Below, one piece after another: positions 51,504 through 64,000 of a DNA stretch of 64,000 bases. The translations under genes and the position numbers were made by a program. The first letter of the stretch is position 1, and each line of letters begins with the position of its first letter. The notes under the pieces were generated by a model that saw only the letters and a list, made by a program, of their open reading frames with translations, made no database searches and was not told where the DNA came from. Source of the stretch: Skeletonema tropicum (taxonomy: Eukaryota > Bacillariophyta > Thalassiosirophyceae > Thalassiosirales > Thalassiosiraceae); the NCBI GenBank assembly GCA_037178625.1, contig CM074130.1:2046001-2110000 (forward strand). The letters are read 5' to 3'.

Positions 51504-54500
51504 ATGGCCTCCTCCAAAACCGGCAGCACCGGCGGGGAAGGAACCGGGAACAGAGAGGATGTCATCGAAACACTCATTGATATGGATCCGTGTGGGGCTG
51601 CCTATCGAGTTTCAAAGACCATGGTGCGTATCGTTCTAACAAAAAGTCATGAATGCATATCATATGTTATGTCTCTTTTTATGCTCACCATGTGATTTTT
51701 CAAAATTGCCATGAATTATGGATGGATTCATACATCAACTTTATGTTCAAATCATGATTACAGAACGAGGCACCATCCTTTGCCCTCCAAGGTCGACATA
51801 ATCGTATTCCCGACTCAGCTCTCTTCGATGCGGCGAGTGCACTTTCCAAATATGAAATATTGCCATCTAGTCCACAAGTTATGGGGGATCTCCTACAACA
51901 ACAGGATGGCCTCCTTCGTAAAAGTGATGAAAACAGTGATACTCTTGAAAATATGACTGACGCTGCCACGACGCCCAATTCATTGGATATAATGGAGAAG
52001 TATAGGACAAAAGATGCGGAAGAGCGTATTTTACGTCATCATGATAAAATTATTCGTGCCAAGAATAGTAATCACAAGTTGAAACAACAGCAGCAGCAAG
52101 ATCAAGGTCAACAACAATTGAGTGATAAATTACCCGCAACGACTGATTCAGGTGATGATAATGATGATGTTACTGGTGGAGAAGAAGGTAACGGTGGTAA
52201 TGCTTCTTCTTCATCATCCATTGTTGCGACCACCTCAAGTGATGTCGCCAATACCACTTCCGTAGCTTCGTCACCTGCGTCAAATGTCACGACCAACGCT
52301 GTTCCACCGCCTCAATTGGTATCAGCATTACGTCAAATCTTTGGAACGGCGAGTTCCACAAATTTAGAAGATTTAATGACCGATACTTCCACTGATAATG
52401 ATGACAAGAACAACAACAATATTATTGACAAGAACAACAACAACCGAAATGTTGGCGGTGACAATGATAACGATGCTGTGTTGAAACGTCAACACTCTGA
52501 GAATGTCAATGTATTGCCTTCGTTACTAGCTGCGGTATTGAATCATGAAACGTTTGTTGGTCCTCCTGCACCAACAACCTCGAAGGAAACCGAATGGCCC
52601 TCTTCTATTACGGAAAGTGAGGCTGTAAGTCAAATTAAACGCGATTTGAAGAATTTTTTTGGTGCTGAATTCGATGAAGAGGAGGAGGAGGAAAATGAAA
52701 GATCGTTGGATAATGATGAAGGTATTGAAGAGGGCACGAAAACTTCAATGGATGGTAAGGAAGAAGGGATTGAGGAGTCAAAGCCACCAACTCAACTTCC
52801 TCCTGGTGCTGCCAATATGGAGGCTATCATTGGAAGCGTATGTAAAAGCATGCTCAACAAAAGTGACAAGTCGTCGCCGACTAAAAGCCATATCCACGGT
52901 TTACTCATTGCAATCCTATCAATATTGACAGGATGCTTATTATCAGAAGAGGACTTGGAGAACTTGGGACCGGGGGATTCTCATTTGCTGCTTCAACATC
53001 AACACTTGCCAACATCAACTTTGGACGTTGCGGGCAATAGTGATTCTAGTTTTCTACAGGTTGGAGCGGTGCTTTCCATGCTGAGGAATAGCAGCTCTCG
53101 TGGTGGTAGCGACATCGTTAAGAATCACGACAACAACGTCTTGGACGAGTTCTCTTTGGATGAAAAGTTACTCAATTACTTTGCTGATGCATCTGCTACT
53201 TACGAGGAACGCATTGAAATTCAGAAAGCTAATTTGGTCAAGGTCTCAACGCCAGGTGTATCCAAAGCTGTTGAAGACGATGAGAAAGCCGGGCATGAGC
53301 AACCGACTCAAGACGTCCTTCCTCCTCTTGTAGGCAGGGTGAGCGATTCCAGCGATGAGTCGGATGGAGATGACACTGATGTTGATCAAATTGATGTTAA
53401 TCGAAGAAATAGTGAGGACCGGATAGAGGAAGGAAATGACATTCTTCCAATCTTTGACGAAGGGAACAATGAAGACCAGAACTCATCCAACTCTGACGAG
53501 GAACACGACGAAGGGGATAGCAGTGCTAGTAGAAATTCTGAAAGTGTGCAGGAAGGAGGAAACGATCGACATGACAGCGACGGCGGCGATGATGATTCTG
53601 AGAACGATGTCAACAATGATGACGAAGATGACGAATCTATGATGCTCCGACAAGCTCTTGCACTTAGCTTGGCAGCCGCAATTGGCTCTGGGGTGTCGGT
53701 CGAGTCAGATGCCGATGCCGACGCCGACGAAGGAGGAAGCACCAGCGCAGCTACCCCACCCATTGCACCACGAAGAGACTCGGAAGAGAGCGACAGCTGC
53801 TCGGAAAAATGCAGCACCTCTGACAACCTCCCTCCACTTCCTACACCTCCACCTCTTAGTCTGCTGCCTACACAAGAGAATATTATAACGGAAGCATATG
53901 AGGAAGATGATGAAAATGAGCCAGACAAGTCTAACTCTTCTCAAACGGAATCATCCTCAGTATTTGATCCTTCTGCATTATCCAGCTTTGGTAATTTACC
54001 AGCTTCGCAGGTTCTTCTCCACCTGCAGGGTTTTGTGCTCGATATACTGCAAAATTGCTGTAAGGGTGTTTCCGAAGAATTTCAGAGTGGATTGGAAAGT
54101 ATGATGTCGCCCGGTGGTATGGGATCACCTTTCTTTGGATCCCAAACTCCGAAGTCACGTCGTGATGAAGCTGGAGAGCAAGATGCATTTAAAGACGACT
54201 TCAAGCCTGATTCGATCACTGCGTCCCTCCTTTTCGCTTCCCTACATTTGTCTAACTACCTACGCAACGCCGCTGTTGCAATGCTGAGTGATATTGTAGA
54301 AGATACCGAAGAGATGGTGGAAGATTACCGTTCTGGTGTGCACGACGTTGGTAATCAGGGTATCAAAATCGCTAATTCCAACGACAGTGACGACCCGCTC
54401 ACTGATGTCAAAGAAGACCCTGCCATCGGTGCTACTTTAGATTCTTTTGAAAGCAAAGGTATGCAACGAAAGGCAGCTGCCGCAGCACATTTTGCTACGC

Positions 54501-57500
54501 TAAGGCATGAAACAAAGCAGAAGCTCGTACTGCTGTGGAGTAAGAAAGTGTCTTTATACTCCAGTTGTTGCCTCCTTAGTATGCGGTGTCTCCGCATCTT
54601 TATGGGACGATGTATTCAAAGCGGCGTAAATTCTTCTGGTATTGAAGATGCCGTTTGCATGTCTGCGAGGACGCGACTTGGTCTCGCTGCGATTTTGTCA
54701 AACTTCTACTCTTCGTCGACATCTTCTTCTTTCGAGCAACTTCAACATTCCATTAGCCACTTTTCTGAAGATTACAAGGCTGCAGGAGGAGGCCCAAAAA
54801 ACCAATTTCTTGTTGCTTCTCTTTGCAGTGAGGCAATTCTGCTATGGGGGGAATCCTTGTCATTTCTCTACCCTGACCACATGGCAAGGGTTGATTTATT
54901 AAGCGAATTAATTCGGAACAGAGCTCTACCATCCGCTAAAAGTCTGATTGATTCAATCAATTCTGCTGACGAGGCTCAGAATATATTTAGGTGGAGCGAC
55001 AATGAAATACAATGTTCTAAACTGGATCTTTTGTGCAAGCGGCTCCGGATGAGTGACATGCTTGACTATTTTGTGGAGTCGCCTATGCTAAGCTTTGGAG
55101 AAGAAATTGATCTCAGCGACGATAAAACATCCATTCAAACGTCTCTGCAGGCATGTCCTCCAGACAACTCTATCTCAACAATTTCTGTATTGAGCGATGC
55201 AGTGAAGGATTATTCACGGGACGACAATATCACCCAATTATACCTCGCTGTGTGCAACAGGACTATGTCTAACTTGATTTTATGGCAGAATCTTTCTATT
55301 TCGTCGAATGATGAAAATGATCATGATATATCTGGAGGGGAGGCGAGTACTGCATCTTCAGAGACCTGGTCAAATACATTGCAGTTGAGCTTGAATTCTT
55401 CCAAGTTCCACTTTGACTCAACAAAATGCGCAGACTCCATTGCAATTATTTCGTCAGCGAGTTTACCAGGTGTTACTGCAAATCAACGCGCAACGAAGGT
55501 GTGGGGCACGGTATTATCGACAGCTTGCTTCCTACCTAAGAGTGGCATCCATAGATGGGCGATAAAGTTGGAAAAGTGTGAGCGAGGCCATGTCTTCGTG
55601 GGAGTGGCAACCTCCTCTGCCAGCACGAAGACGTACGTGGGAGGGGACAAGCATGGATGGGGACTGATTGGCACCCAAGCTTTGTGGCATGATCGCAACA
55701 AAATTAGGTCTGACTATGGTTCTACTTTTCGGTCTGGTGCTACTATCGTTATTACGCTAGATACAAACGTTGGCACACTTCGATTTGGGCTGTGGAAAGA
55801 AGCTGCTGGTGCTGAATGTGGACCGCTTTCTCCATCTCATGGAACAGCGCAGGTGACATCCCCTCGTGTGGGTGCAACTCCAGGCAATGGGGTGTCCATG
55901 ATTGAAGATTGGGGTATTGCATTCGAAGGATTGCCGCTTGATGTAAAGTTGTATCCCGCTGTTGGTCTTTATCAACGTGACGACAAGGCCACACTTTTTG
56001 CCGTGTCAAATCCGACCAAGTCATCAAGTGGAAAGCCGTCTTCTTCGGCAATATCTAGTGGAGAAATATATTTTCCTTTGCCCACGGACGCCAGGGAACA
56101 AACACCGGATCATATGCTGCGTGTGCAACGGTGGAATCAGTCATTGTGTACAGACGGAATAGCCTTTTGCTCTGAAGTCTTATCAAGGTCCATCCAAATA
56201 CTTTCTTCACCCGAGCCAGAATCGTCGCTTCAAAACGACATTCTTCTAACCAGTGTTTTGCCTAGTCTTGCGTCAAGCATCTGCTTGATCCCATCGTGCA
56301 TTCCTACGTTATCTACGAAGTATGCAATCACATTATTGCCGCTTATAACAAGGTGTGCAAACCTTTTAGACGGGCTAATTCCTCTTGAAAACAAAACTGA
56401 CGCTCTTGGAAGTGAGTTGAAAGAAGGAAATTGGCTGCTTCGTATTGAACCACCAACTGACAGTTCTCGAAGCAATAACATGTCTGAAGAATATGTTGTC
56501 TGCCTCAAACAAAATGAAACACCAAATTCAACTGGATATATATGCTTTCGAGGGAAAGGAATTGATACATCTAGTCGCTCGAAAGACGGCAATGTTACGA
56601 TCACTGCCGCTTGTTGTGGCACTCATCTTCATCTAATTGAGGATTGGTCTGGGGTTCCTCCAACATCTTGTATTATCGATGCTCGCCTCGGCCTTGATGG
56701 CACCAAATTTGAAGGAACTTATCACGATACAAAGCAGCATGCATCTGGACGAGTGTTTGGTTATCTCCAAGACAATATCACGACAAGAGTGCAGACTGAC
56801 AGTACGAGTGCGAACAACAAGCAGTTGTTACAAACGATAGAATCGCTTCTCTGTATGGCAATAGGTCATCTTTCTCTCATTTTGTGTTCAAAGACGTCAC
56901 TCTCTGACATCGATAGACGCTTGTGTGACCAAGTGCATTCAACGGAATCTCCTGAAGAAAGACGAGAGTTGTTTCATAAACTACTCAATGCATCTTCAAT
57001 CATTGCAGGTGGGCGAATAGATTACGATAGGAACCGTATCCGTACTGCTGTTGACTCCTTGGTGGAAAGGTGCTGTTTGCCTAACACAATCGATCACGAG
57101 AAAGGCGACAACCCCATAGTGCAGCATTGGCAAGATCTCGTACATTTAGATGTGTCTACATCGATGAAAGAGTCATCTGCCAACGCTTCCGTGCATATTG
57201 AGAAAGCAAGAGCTTTTATCGAACATCTTTTAGCTTCGGAGTCTCAGTGCAGTGGTTCCTTTTCTCGTTTATGTCCAGATGAGTATTCTGCCTCGCAGCA
57301 GCAAATTGCTTCCGTCATTCTGTATCATTCGTGTGGATATGGAGAGATTGATACGAGTACTGAGAATAGTGCAGTATTGGGTTGCGCAGTGAAGGCATTG
57401 AGTACCTCTCGTCAGATATTGGAAAATGGGATTCGCGATGCACTCTCAAAAGCAAATGGTCTGCCACACAAACAAGTGTGCAAATCCCATTGTTCACAAG

Positions 57501-60500
57501 CTAGCGCTGTTGCGGATTTTCTTACTGACTTTCCGTGTTTAACATCTGGTGATGGCAATTCGTCACAATCAGTATTTGATGATGTCACTCTTATTTTCAA
57601 CAATATCAAGTCAAAAGAAGATCTTAGCTACGTTCGGAATGAATTGGACTCAGTCACAGAGAAAAGTATCATGCGTTACTTGGGGCTTCGCTCATTGCAT
57701 TCGCTCCTAGCGGGAGGAATCAAACTTCATGCTGCCATTGAATCTGCAATTGTGTCGCTACCCAGACTTCTCAAGCGTCCCACGGGCAATTGCTTTTCGC
57801 CTATTTACTCTGGTTGTTCTAGAAGTGTCCAAGAGTACCTCACAGCATCAGTAAAATTGTTGTATGGGCGGGTGGGTGTGTATCTCGAAGAAGCAACTCA
57901 GCAGGTCTCATCCTCTCTAGTTCTTTCCTTGCTGGCGAACTATTCTACTGTCTCTTATCCAAATGATATGGAAGGCACAATATCAAAAATGATACCATGC
58001 ATCGGGGATATTATTGTTCATTGTAGAGAAGAAGTGGCGTTATGCGATGGGAATGACAGCTCCCCCTCTACGACAACTCTCGTCAGTGCATTACGTCGGC
58101 GGTCGGCACACTGTTTGTTGCAGGTTACAGCGTCAGTTTTACTCACACTAACTGCGCAATTATCAGCTTATCAAGAAAGAGATGAAAAAACTAATTTGAT
58201 TCGAATGTCATCTGACCTACTACTTAGAGAGATGAGTGAAATGATTCCAGTGGTTAGGGAGAGTGTTAGCTTGAGAGGGGGCAACAACAACTTTAAAGCG
58301 ATGAAGGTAGACTGGCGTGTACGCAAAAACTTGACATCAACTACATCTCGGTCATCGAAAGCAGATTTCAAGAATAGCGACTCTTCTCCAGGGGTTTCAT
58401 ATCTTCTCAGTCACAACTACACGATGGCTTCAAAAGCTGCGTCGACAGAGCCTATGTCCAGTTGCTATTTGAGTCATCTCATCAATACGTTGCATATTGC
58501 TGTGAGATCAACTTCTTTCATAACGAGTATGAAAATGAGATCGAAGGAATGGTTTTGTGTTCTGTTCTCTCTAATTGGAATTGATGAGGATGAAGATGAA
58601 ATTAATCAGCGAGTCTGCCTTTACCTCAATCCGAAGCTACGTTGTCGCATTTTGCGCTTGTTGCGCCTTATGCTTATTGAAACTGATGCAGATCCGGTGA
58701 TTATTAGGCATCTACTTCGTGTTGCGGGGCCTATCGGAGGTGCTGAAGCGGAAGTCGCTCCCTCTGATTTTGCAACGAACGATTCTATTGTGTCGCTACT
58801 TCGCTATCTATATGCATTTTCGGATGCATGGAGACAAATCATCTACCAAGTAATTGAAGAAGAGTGGGGAGCTACTTCCAAATCTCAAACATCATCCGAG
58901 TTACGTTTTGGGGTTTTGTCATTCTTGGGAGGTGCCCCTGGAAACTTGGCAAAGGGCTCCTTTGTTGTAATCAAGCCCAACCTTGCTTCGTCTTCGTCAT
59001 CTGTGTCTACGAAGGCTCGAGCTGGTGGCGGAGGCACATCAAGTTTGAATGTTTCTACTGGAAATGGTATCGATGAAGTTGTGTCAGGATTGAGTCGAAA
59101 TGTTGCTCTAGCAGGCATCCTGAGCAGTGTAGACCTTAAGTCGGGATCGTGTGAGGTTGTCGTCGTTGGGGACAGAGACATTGAGCAATCTCCTACGTTC
59201 ATGTTCCCTGCGTCCTCAGGCGGTTCTAAGATGACTATCCGAGCTGTTCGTGTGAATGTGGCGGACATTTCATTCGTCAATGAGCTTCCTTTGCTTATTC
59301 GCAGCGATATGCCTGTGGATGGCATGTACAGATCATTGCTTGACAGACTGAAAGCTGTCTCACTGTCCATATTATCGCAAGCATCCTCGGAAGAGAATGA
59401 ATGTTCTGAACAAGTCAACACTGACGATATGTTTACTTGTGCTATGGGTTTAAGATCCACTGCAGTGCTCACATCCGACAAGAGCATCCTTTGTGACTTC
59501 GTTTCTGACAAGCAAGGCTGTTTCAAGGAGTTCTTTGCCGTTTGTCTACAAGTTGCATGCCCTGGTAAAACCAAAACCAAGGGCGAGTTAAGCTCTTTGT
59601 CAAGTCTTGAAGCACTTGCATGGCATCTTCTTACAGTCCGCTCAGCGCTGATGTCGCGGATGGAAGCCCTAAAAAATGCTGAGCCTTCACAATTAAAATT
59701 TTTATTTGGACAGGATGAGGGGTCCTCTGCAAAGCCCAATGCTGCTACCGACCGTCTTAACACAAGGGCTGATAGCTCGCGGACTCCGTCAGCTATGCGA
59801 TCTTTTTTGGGATCGCTTTCAGAAGGGTTAGGAAGCACCGCTGCGTCAAGAAACACTCGTGACGAAGAAGAAAGTGACTCTGCTGCAGAACGACAGGAGT
59901 CAGAAGAATCTGCTGACATGGCAGCTGCGCATTTACGAGAGGCTGCAATTGTTCAAATGGCCGAGCTCGGGTTGCCTAGGCAATGGGCAGAGCTTGCCCT
60001 TAGGCGTGTTGGTGGAACGAATATTGAAGCTGCAGTTCACTTTTGTCTTGAAAGGGGTGGGGATATGGAACGTCTTCTAGCCGAAGATCATGAACGACGT
60101 GGGTCTTCGTCTGTGTTGTCATCTAGTCGAAGAAGGGGTTTTGGACCATCTCGAATGGATGCAAGTAATTTGATCAGACAGCTTGTTGAAATGGGCTTTC
60201 CTCGACGTTGGTGCGTCGAGGCGTTATCTGCAACGAGAAATAATGTCGATGAAGCTTTAACATGGATTTTGACGAATGGAGAGCGCCTTAGCGCTGAAGA
60301 CGAGGCTGCCGAAGAAGAAAATGAGGATGATGACGACGATGATGATGACGAGGAGAACGAAGAAGAAGAAGAAGACGAGGAGGAAAATCAAGATGATGAA
60401 AGTGCCAGCGATGAAAATGTGGAACCGCCTACTGCAATGGAATCTTCTTCTGGAGAGAAAGAGCTGTCTCCTGACTCGAAAAAGCCTCTCGGCTGGTCTG

Positions 60501-63500
60501 GTTCTCTTTGTCCCGTCCGATTTGTTTCTGGTCGATCAAGAATTGATTCCAAAACACTTGAAATTACAGGTCTTCCCAGCGGAGGATTCAGCTCTGTTGG
60601 AACAAAAGGTGTTCTGTTAACGTCGGGGAAGTGGTACTATGAAGCAGAGATTCAAACTGCAGGTTGTATTCAGATTGGATGGGCGGATTCATCGTTCGTC
60701 GGTCACTGTCAAGCTGATCGTGGTGACGGTGTTGGTGATGGCCCATCTTCGTGGGCATTTGACGGCTGGAGAAGATATCGTTGGCATTCCACTCCAACTG
60801 AGTGGGGGTGCAGATGGGCTGAAGGCGATGTTGTTGGGTGCCTTGTTGATATGGATTCTATGACAATTAGTTTTACTCTCAATGGTAAAGGAGAAGAAAT
60901 TGGAATGGGCCTGGCGTACAGTGGTGAAGGATTCCGCCCATGTAGTGGTGTTTACGCATGTGTCAGTTTCAATAGAAAAGAGAAAATTCGTCTCATTCTG
61001 GGCGGAGATGGGACAGAACCATTCAATTTTCCTCCCCCCGAAGGATACCGTGGTGTCGGAGAAGCAATACATGACGCAGTAAAAGAAAGGGATAGTTTAA
61101 TGCAAAATGAGCAAATATTGGGCGACAGCAATCTCATGAAAGATTCGGATGGGAATAGGTACATTTGTGACTTTTCTGACGGAGAACATGGTCATGAGTT
61201 ATTTGCATGGCAGCACAGGTATTATGGAGCCGATGCATCCGTTCACCTTGGAGCGAGCCGGGCTGGTTCGCGGGGTGGAAGTACCCTGAAATCATCTAAA
61301 AGTGGGAGCAGTGCATCATCTAATGACGATACACCCGTTTCTGCTGACATAGCATCTCGTTTGGCGAAGTTGATCTCCGATTCGAAGTCAACAGAGAGCA
61401 ATGATGACGATTCTGATACCGTGGAATCTAATGTTGAGATATTGAAGGCATCCTACGGCGATCTTCTCTCCAGTGTTGAAAATGAGTTCAAAGAAGTGTG
61501 CACCTCTTTATGTGTATTATATGCTCAAAAACTCGTCATGCATACAATGGTGTCATGTTCAGACACATTTAGTTTGAATCACTTCCTCCCTGAAGCGAAA
61601 GATACGCCATGGACGTCCAAAAATGCTGAAGAGGAAGTTAGTAGAACGTTGTGGAAGGTTGTCGAACATTGTACATCGCTCCGATCTTCTGGATGGGTCG
61701 GCGAAGCGGGAGCTATGGCCGTAGCTGCTGAGGCTCTCGGTCTAGGGATTTCTACTTTTGATAACACATCAACTTCGACAGCACCAGGGCTGATTCAAGT
61801 CAATGATCAAACTTTGATTCCAAGTGGAGGCACTGTGCAGTTTTTGAGCTCGGCTCTTTTTCTACCAAAAGATGTGTTTGAAGAAAGCTCTACATGCCCC
61901 TCACTGACATACGCTGCTTGCTCGGAAGTGTCCCTTGGCAGCGATGCCAGTGGCTACCTCAGTTTCACTCGAAGCTCTCTTCAAAATGCTGCAGTAACAT
62001 CATCTGAATTCCGCGGAGTACTTGTGGCCGCTATTAGAAGAGCTGTCCGTCTCATTGCGTCTGCTGAATTCGATTCTGACGAACATTCTTCGGAGGACGA
62101 CAGTTCTGAATTGGCATCTCCTTCAAACGACCGAAGGCGTTTGTACAGCGACGATGATGCTCCAGATGCTCGGCTAGCGTCCTTCTTAACAGGGCTTCTC
62201 ATCAGTGAGCCCGTCAAATGCGACCTTTCCGAAGAAGAAAATACCGCGCTTAGGTGTAGCTTATTCGAAGGTTGGAGTGTTGGTCTTCTGTCTCCGTCTC
62301 CTCCATGGCGGATGGTTTCCGCCCTGACTGCCGCAGGCATCTTGAGTACTTGTCCAGTTGCATTGTCAAAAACGATTCTGCGCGTTCCTGTCCTTGCTAG
62401 ATATTTCTCAAGGCTTGAAAATACAGTTGCTCGCAGGCAATGGGCTGAAAGAGCTGCCACACCGATTTGCTCTAGGTATGCTCACGCGCTGATAGAGCTG
62501 TTGAGTAGCGTAAAAAGATCCATCAGACTTTGCGGAGGGGAGAATCCTCTTAGTCCTATCCGGGTTGACGCCGCAACACCTCTTCCTCTTGTCTGCAGTA
62601 GCTTATCCTCTGATTGTGAGTCTTGGGAGTGGAATGATGGATGGATTAGTAGCAACACAGGATGGGAAACCTGGACGGGATTTGTAGATATCATGGAAGT
62701 AGAGTGGAAACCTCCGTCACGATCAATTGTGCGTACTTTGATGGATGGTGGGGAGGGCCCACCACTTCTACGAGAAGGATGCACAGTAATGCGTGGGGGC
62801 GATTGGGACAATCGTAATGACGCCGACAATGAAGACGGAAAAGACGAGTATGATCAAGAGAAACTTGCGAAGGAAGAAGAGAAACGTGCTGCTGATGAAG
62901 AAAAGAAGAAACAGAAGGGCTCAAAATCGAAGGCAGTTGAAGGCAAGGAAATAGATCCAGCTGAAGATGACGATCCAGCTGATGATAAAAATTCAGCAAG
63001 TGATGTGGATCATAATGTGGAAGTAGGATTGCCAGAATTGCCTCCTAAAGAATCAGACGAGCCCCCTAGTGCAGATGTGGAAGCGGCGCCCTCTTGCAAT
63101 GAGGCTGATGAGCTAAGAGAGAATGATGATAGTGAGTTGTGTGAGTTGGAATCAACGAAAAAGAAGAAGAAATTGGTCACACCAAAGTTGCCAACTGGTA
63201 CTGTCTTGTCGATTGAACCATGGGAAGGCATTCCTGCGATGGCTAGACGAGTTCGTTGGCATCGAACGGGTAAAGAGGGTGTGTATAGGTATGGTGGGAA
63301 TGGGGGACGTTTTGATCTCGTACACGTTGAAGCAAATGATAAAAACACTCGTGTCAGGAAAAAGCATCCTCCCCCGGAAAGTCTGGAGCAATGTGCAGCA
63401 AGGTATGGCTTTGGAAAAAGAAGGAAATCAAATGTCATTTTAAGGTTGAGCAATCGCAAACATGCAAATGCTGACAATACTGAAAAATGCTGCGATGGCA

Positions 63501-64000
63501 TTATGGAATGGCCTGATTTTGGTGCTGGTGTCCTTGTTGAATGTACGATATATCCCGATGGTGCAGTTGCAATCAAAGAAAAGCGTCTTCTTTACGGCTC
63601 GAAGGACTCGGGATGGGAGACAAGATTTGGACAGTCGTCATATGTACCAGGAACAGAATTCGTTGTGATGCCGACTTTGAACGAAGACCCAATGTCATCT
63701 CATGAGGAACTTCTCGGAGACAGTACCTTCCTCGTGAAAGATCTGAGGAGGAAAGAAGATGGGGGACGTGTTCGAGTCACAAGTGAATTACATTTGTATC
63801 GAGGGAAAGGGTGGAAAATTAAAAGTGGAGATATTTCAGATGAAAATGTCTCTGAGGTGTCCCCAATGCAGTCGCCGTTAATTTGTTTTGACTCTGACTT
63901 TCACTCTTCATCCTTTTCTCTTTCAAAAGATAAGAGAACCGTGACATGTGTAGCTGCAGATGGTAGAGGAATAGCGTATGGAAATGTCGGATTTACAAAA
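51504..64000 (+). CDS. Giant UIM-UBA-SPRY protein, probable E3 ubiquitin ligase (HERC1/HECTD-like), 3' partial
   Basis: Exon 1 (51504-51623) ends at a GTGCGT donor. A 140 bp intron (51624-51763) leads into a frame that stays open to the window end, giving at least 4119 codons. Approximate domain order: acidic low-complexity regions; a UIM (MMLRQALALSLAAAIG, ~661); a divergent SPRY (~1267-1450, with HRWAIKLEKCERGHVFVGVA); an unrecognised helical middle; two UBA domains (VQMAELGLPRQWAELALRRV, ~2767, and QLVEMGFPRRWCVEALSAT, ~2841); an Asp/Glu run; a full SPRY (~2957-3130, with GKWYYEAEIQTAGCIQIGWA); a Lys/Glu-rich stretch; a MIB/HERC2-like segment (RRVRWHRTGKEGVYRYGGNG, ~3852); and the start of a third SPRY at the cut. 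UIM and UBA bind ubiquitin. In other eukaryotes such giants end in a HECT domain, which would lie beyond the window. The ligase call is inference. Confidence 0.88.

Noticed and set aside
58885..59919. 344-codon minus-strand frame
   Set aside because: It is antisense to the giant UBA/SPRY gene, Ser-rich and without any motif; the plus frame is continuous and carries domains on both sides.

Overview
The window looks like nuclear DNA of a diatom, most likely a centric one. The genes are eukaryotic and compact, with a few short GT-AG introns of about 80-140 bp. There is a probable plastid precursor with a cleavage region ending in Phe-Ala-Pro (23125-23733), a heat-shock-factor gene of the kind expanded in diatoms, and two secreted-type Ser/Thr/Pro-rich membrane proteins. 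The assignment is inference from gene content; no rRNA or other marker gene is present and I recognised no tRNA gene.

Layout. 1-3647 is a satellite array of about 20 monomers of ~184 bp, organised as a ten-monomer higher-order repeat. 4.1-25.1 kb is gene-dense: a hypothetical protein, a frame-disrupted NAD(P)-binding reductase, an LRR protein, two paralogous membrane proteins with a cytoplasmic RNA-recognition motif flanking an MFS transporter, a PAPS/nucleotide-sugar-type transporter, a strictosidine-synthase-like propeller, histidyl-tRNA synthetase, a small NTF2-like protein, a four-Cys Rieske-like plastid protein and an ABHD10-like hydrolase. 25.3-27.4 kb is an RBM25-like splicing factor. 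27.4-31.7 kb is gene-poor: two diverged copies of a ~0.9 kb segment and two TIR elements bounded by TA. 31.7-46 kb is gene-dense again: a DFRP1/ZC3H15-like protein without zinc fingers, a mitochondrial-type membrane protein, a ubiquitin protease, an AFG1-type ATPase, a heat-shock factor, the ubiquitin-activating enzyme E1 and a V-ATPase-accessory-like protein. 46.2-51.3 kb is bracketed by inverted copies of a ~130 bp repeat and holds a transposase-derived gene and an orphan repeat protein. 51.5-64 kb is one giant open frame of at least 4119 codons with UIM, UBA and SPRY domains, cut by the window end.

Genes that could work together: E1, the ubiquitin protease and the giant UBA/SPRY protein all belong to the ubiquitin system, and the RBM25-like protein and the two RRM membrane proteins are RNA-binding. 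There is no operon logic, and the clustering may be chance. The strongest candidate for something undescribed is the pair of single-pass membrane proteins that carry a mucin-like ectodomain outside and an RRM inside.

Caveat. Several genes need a one-base skip to stay in frame (reductase three times, first RRM membrane protein once, hydrolase once, perhaps the NTF2-like gene). These may be assembly errors, real lesions or unusual decoding, and raw reads or RNA data are needed to decide.
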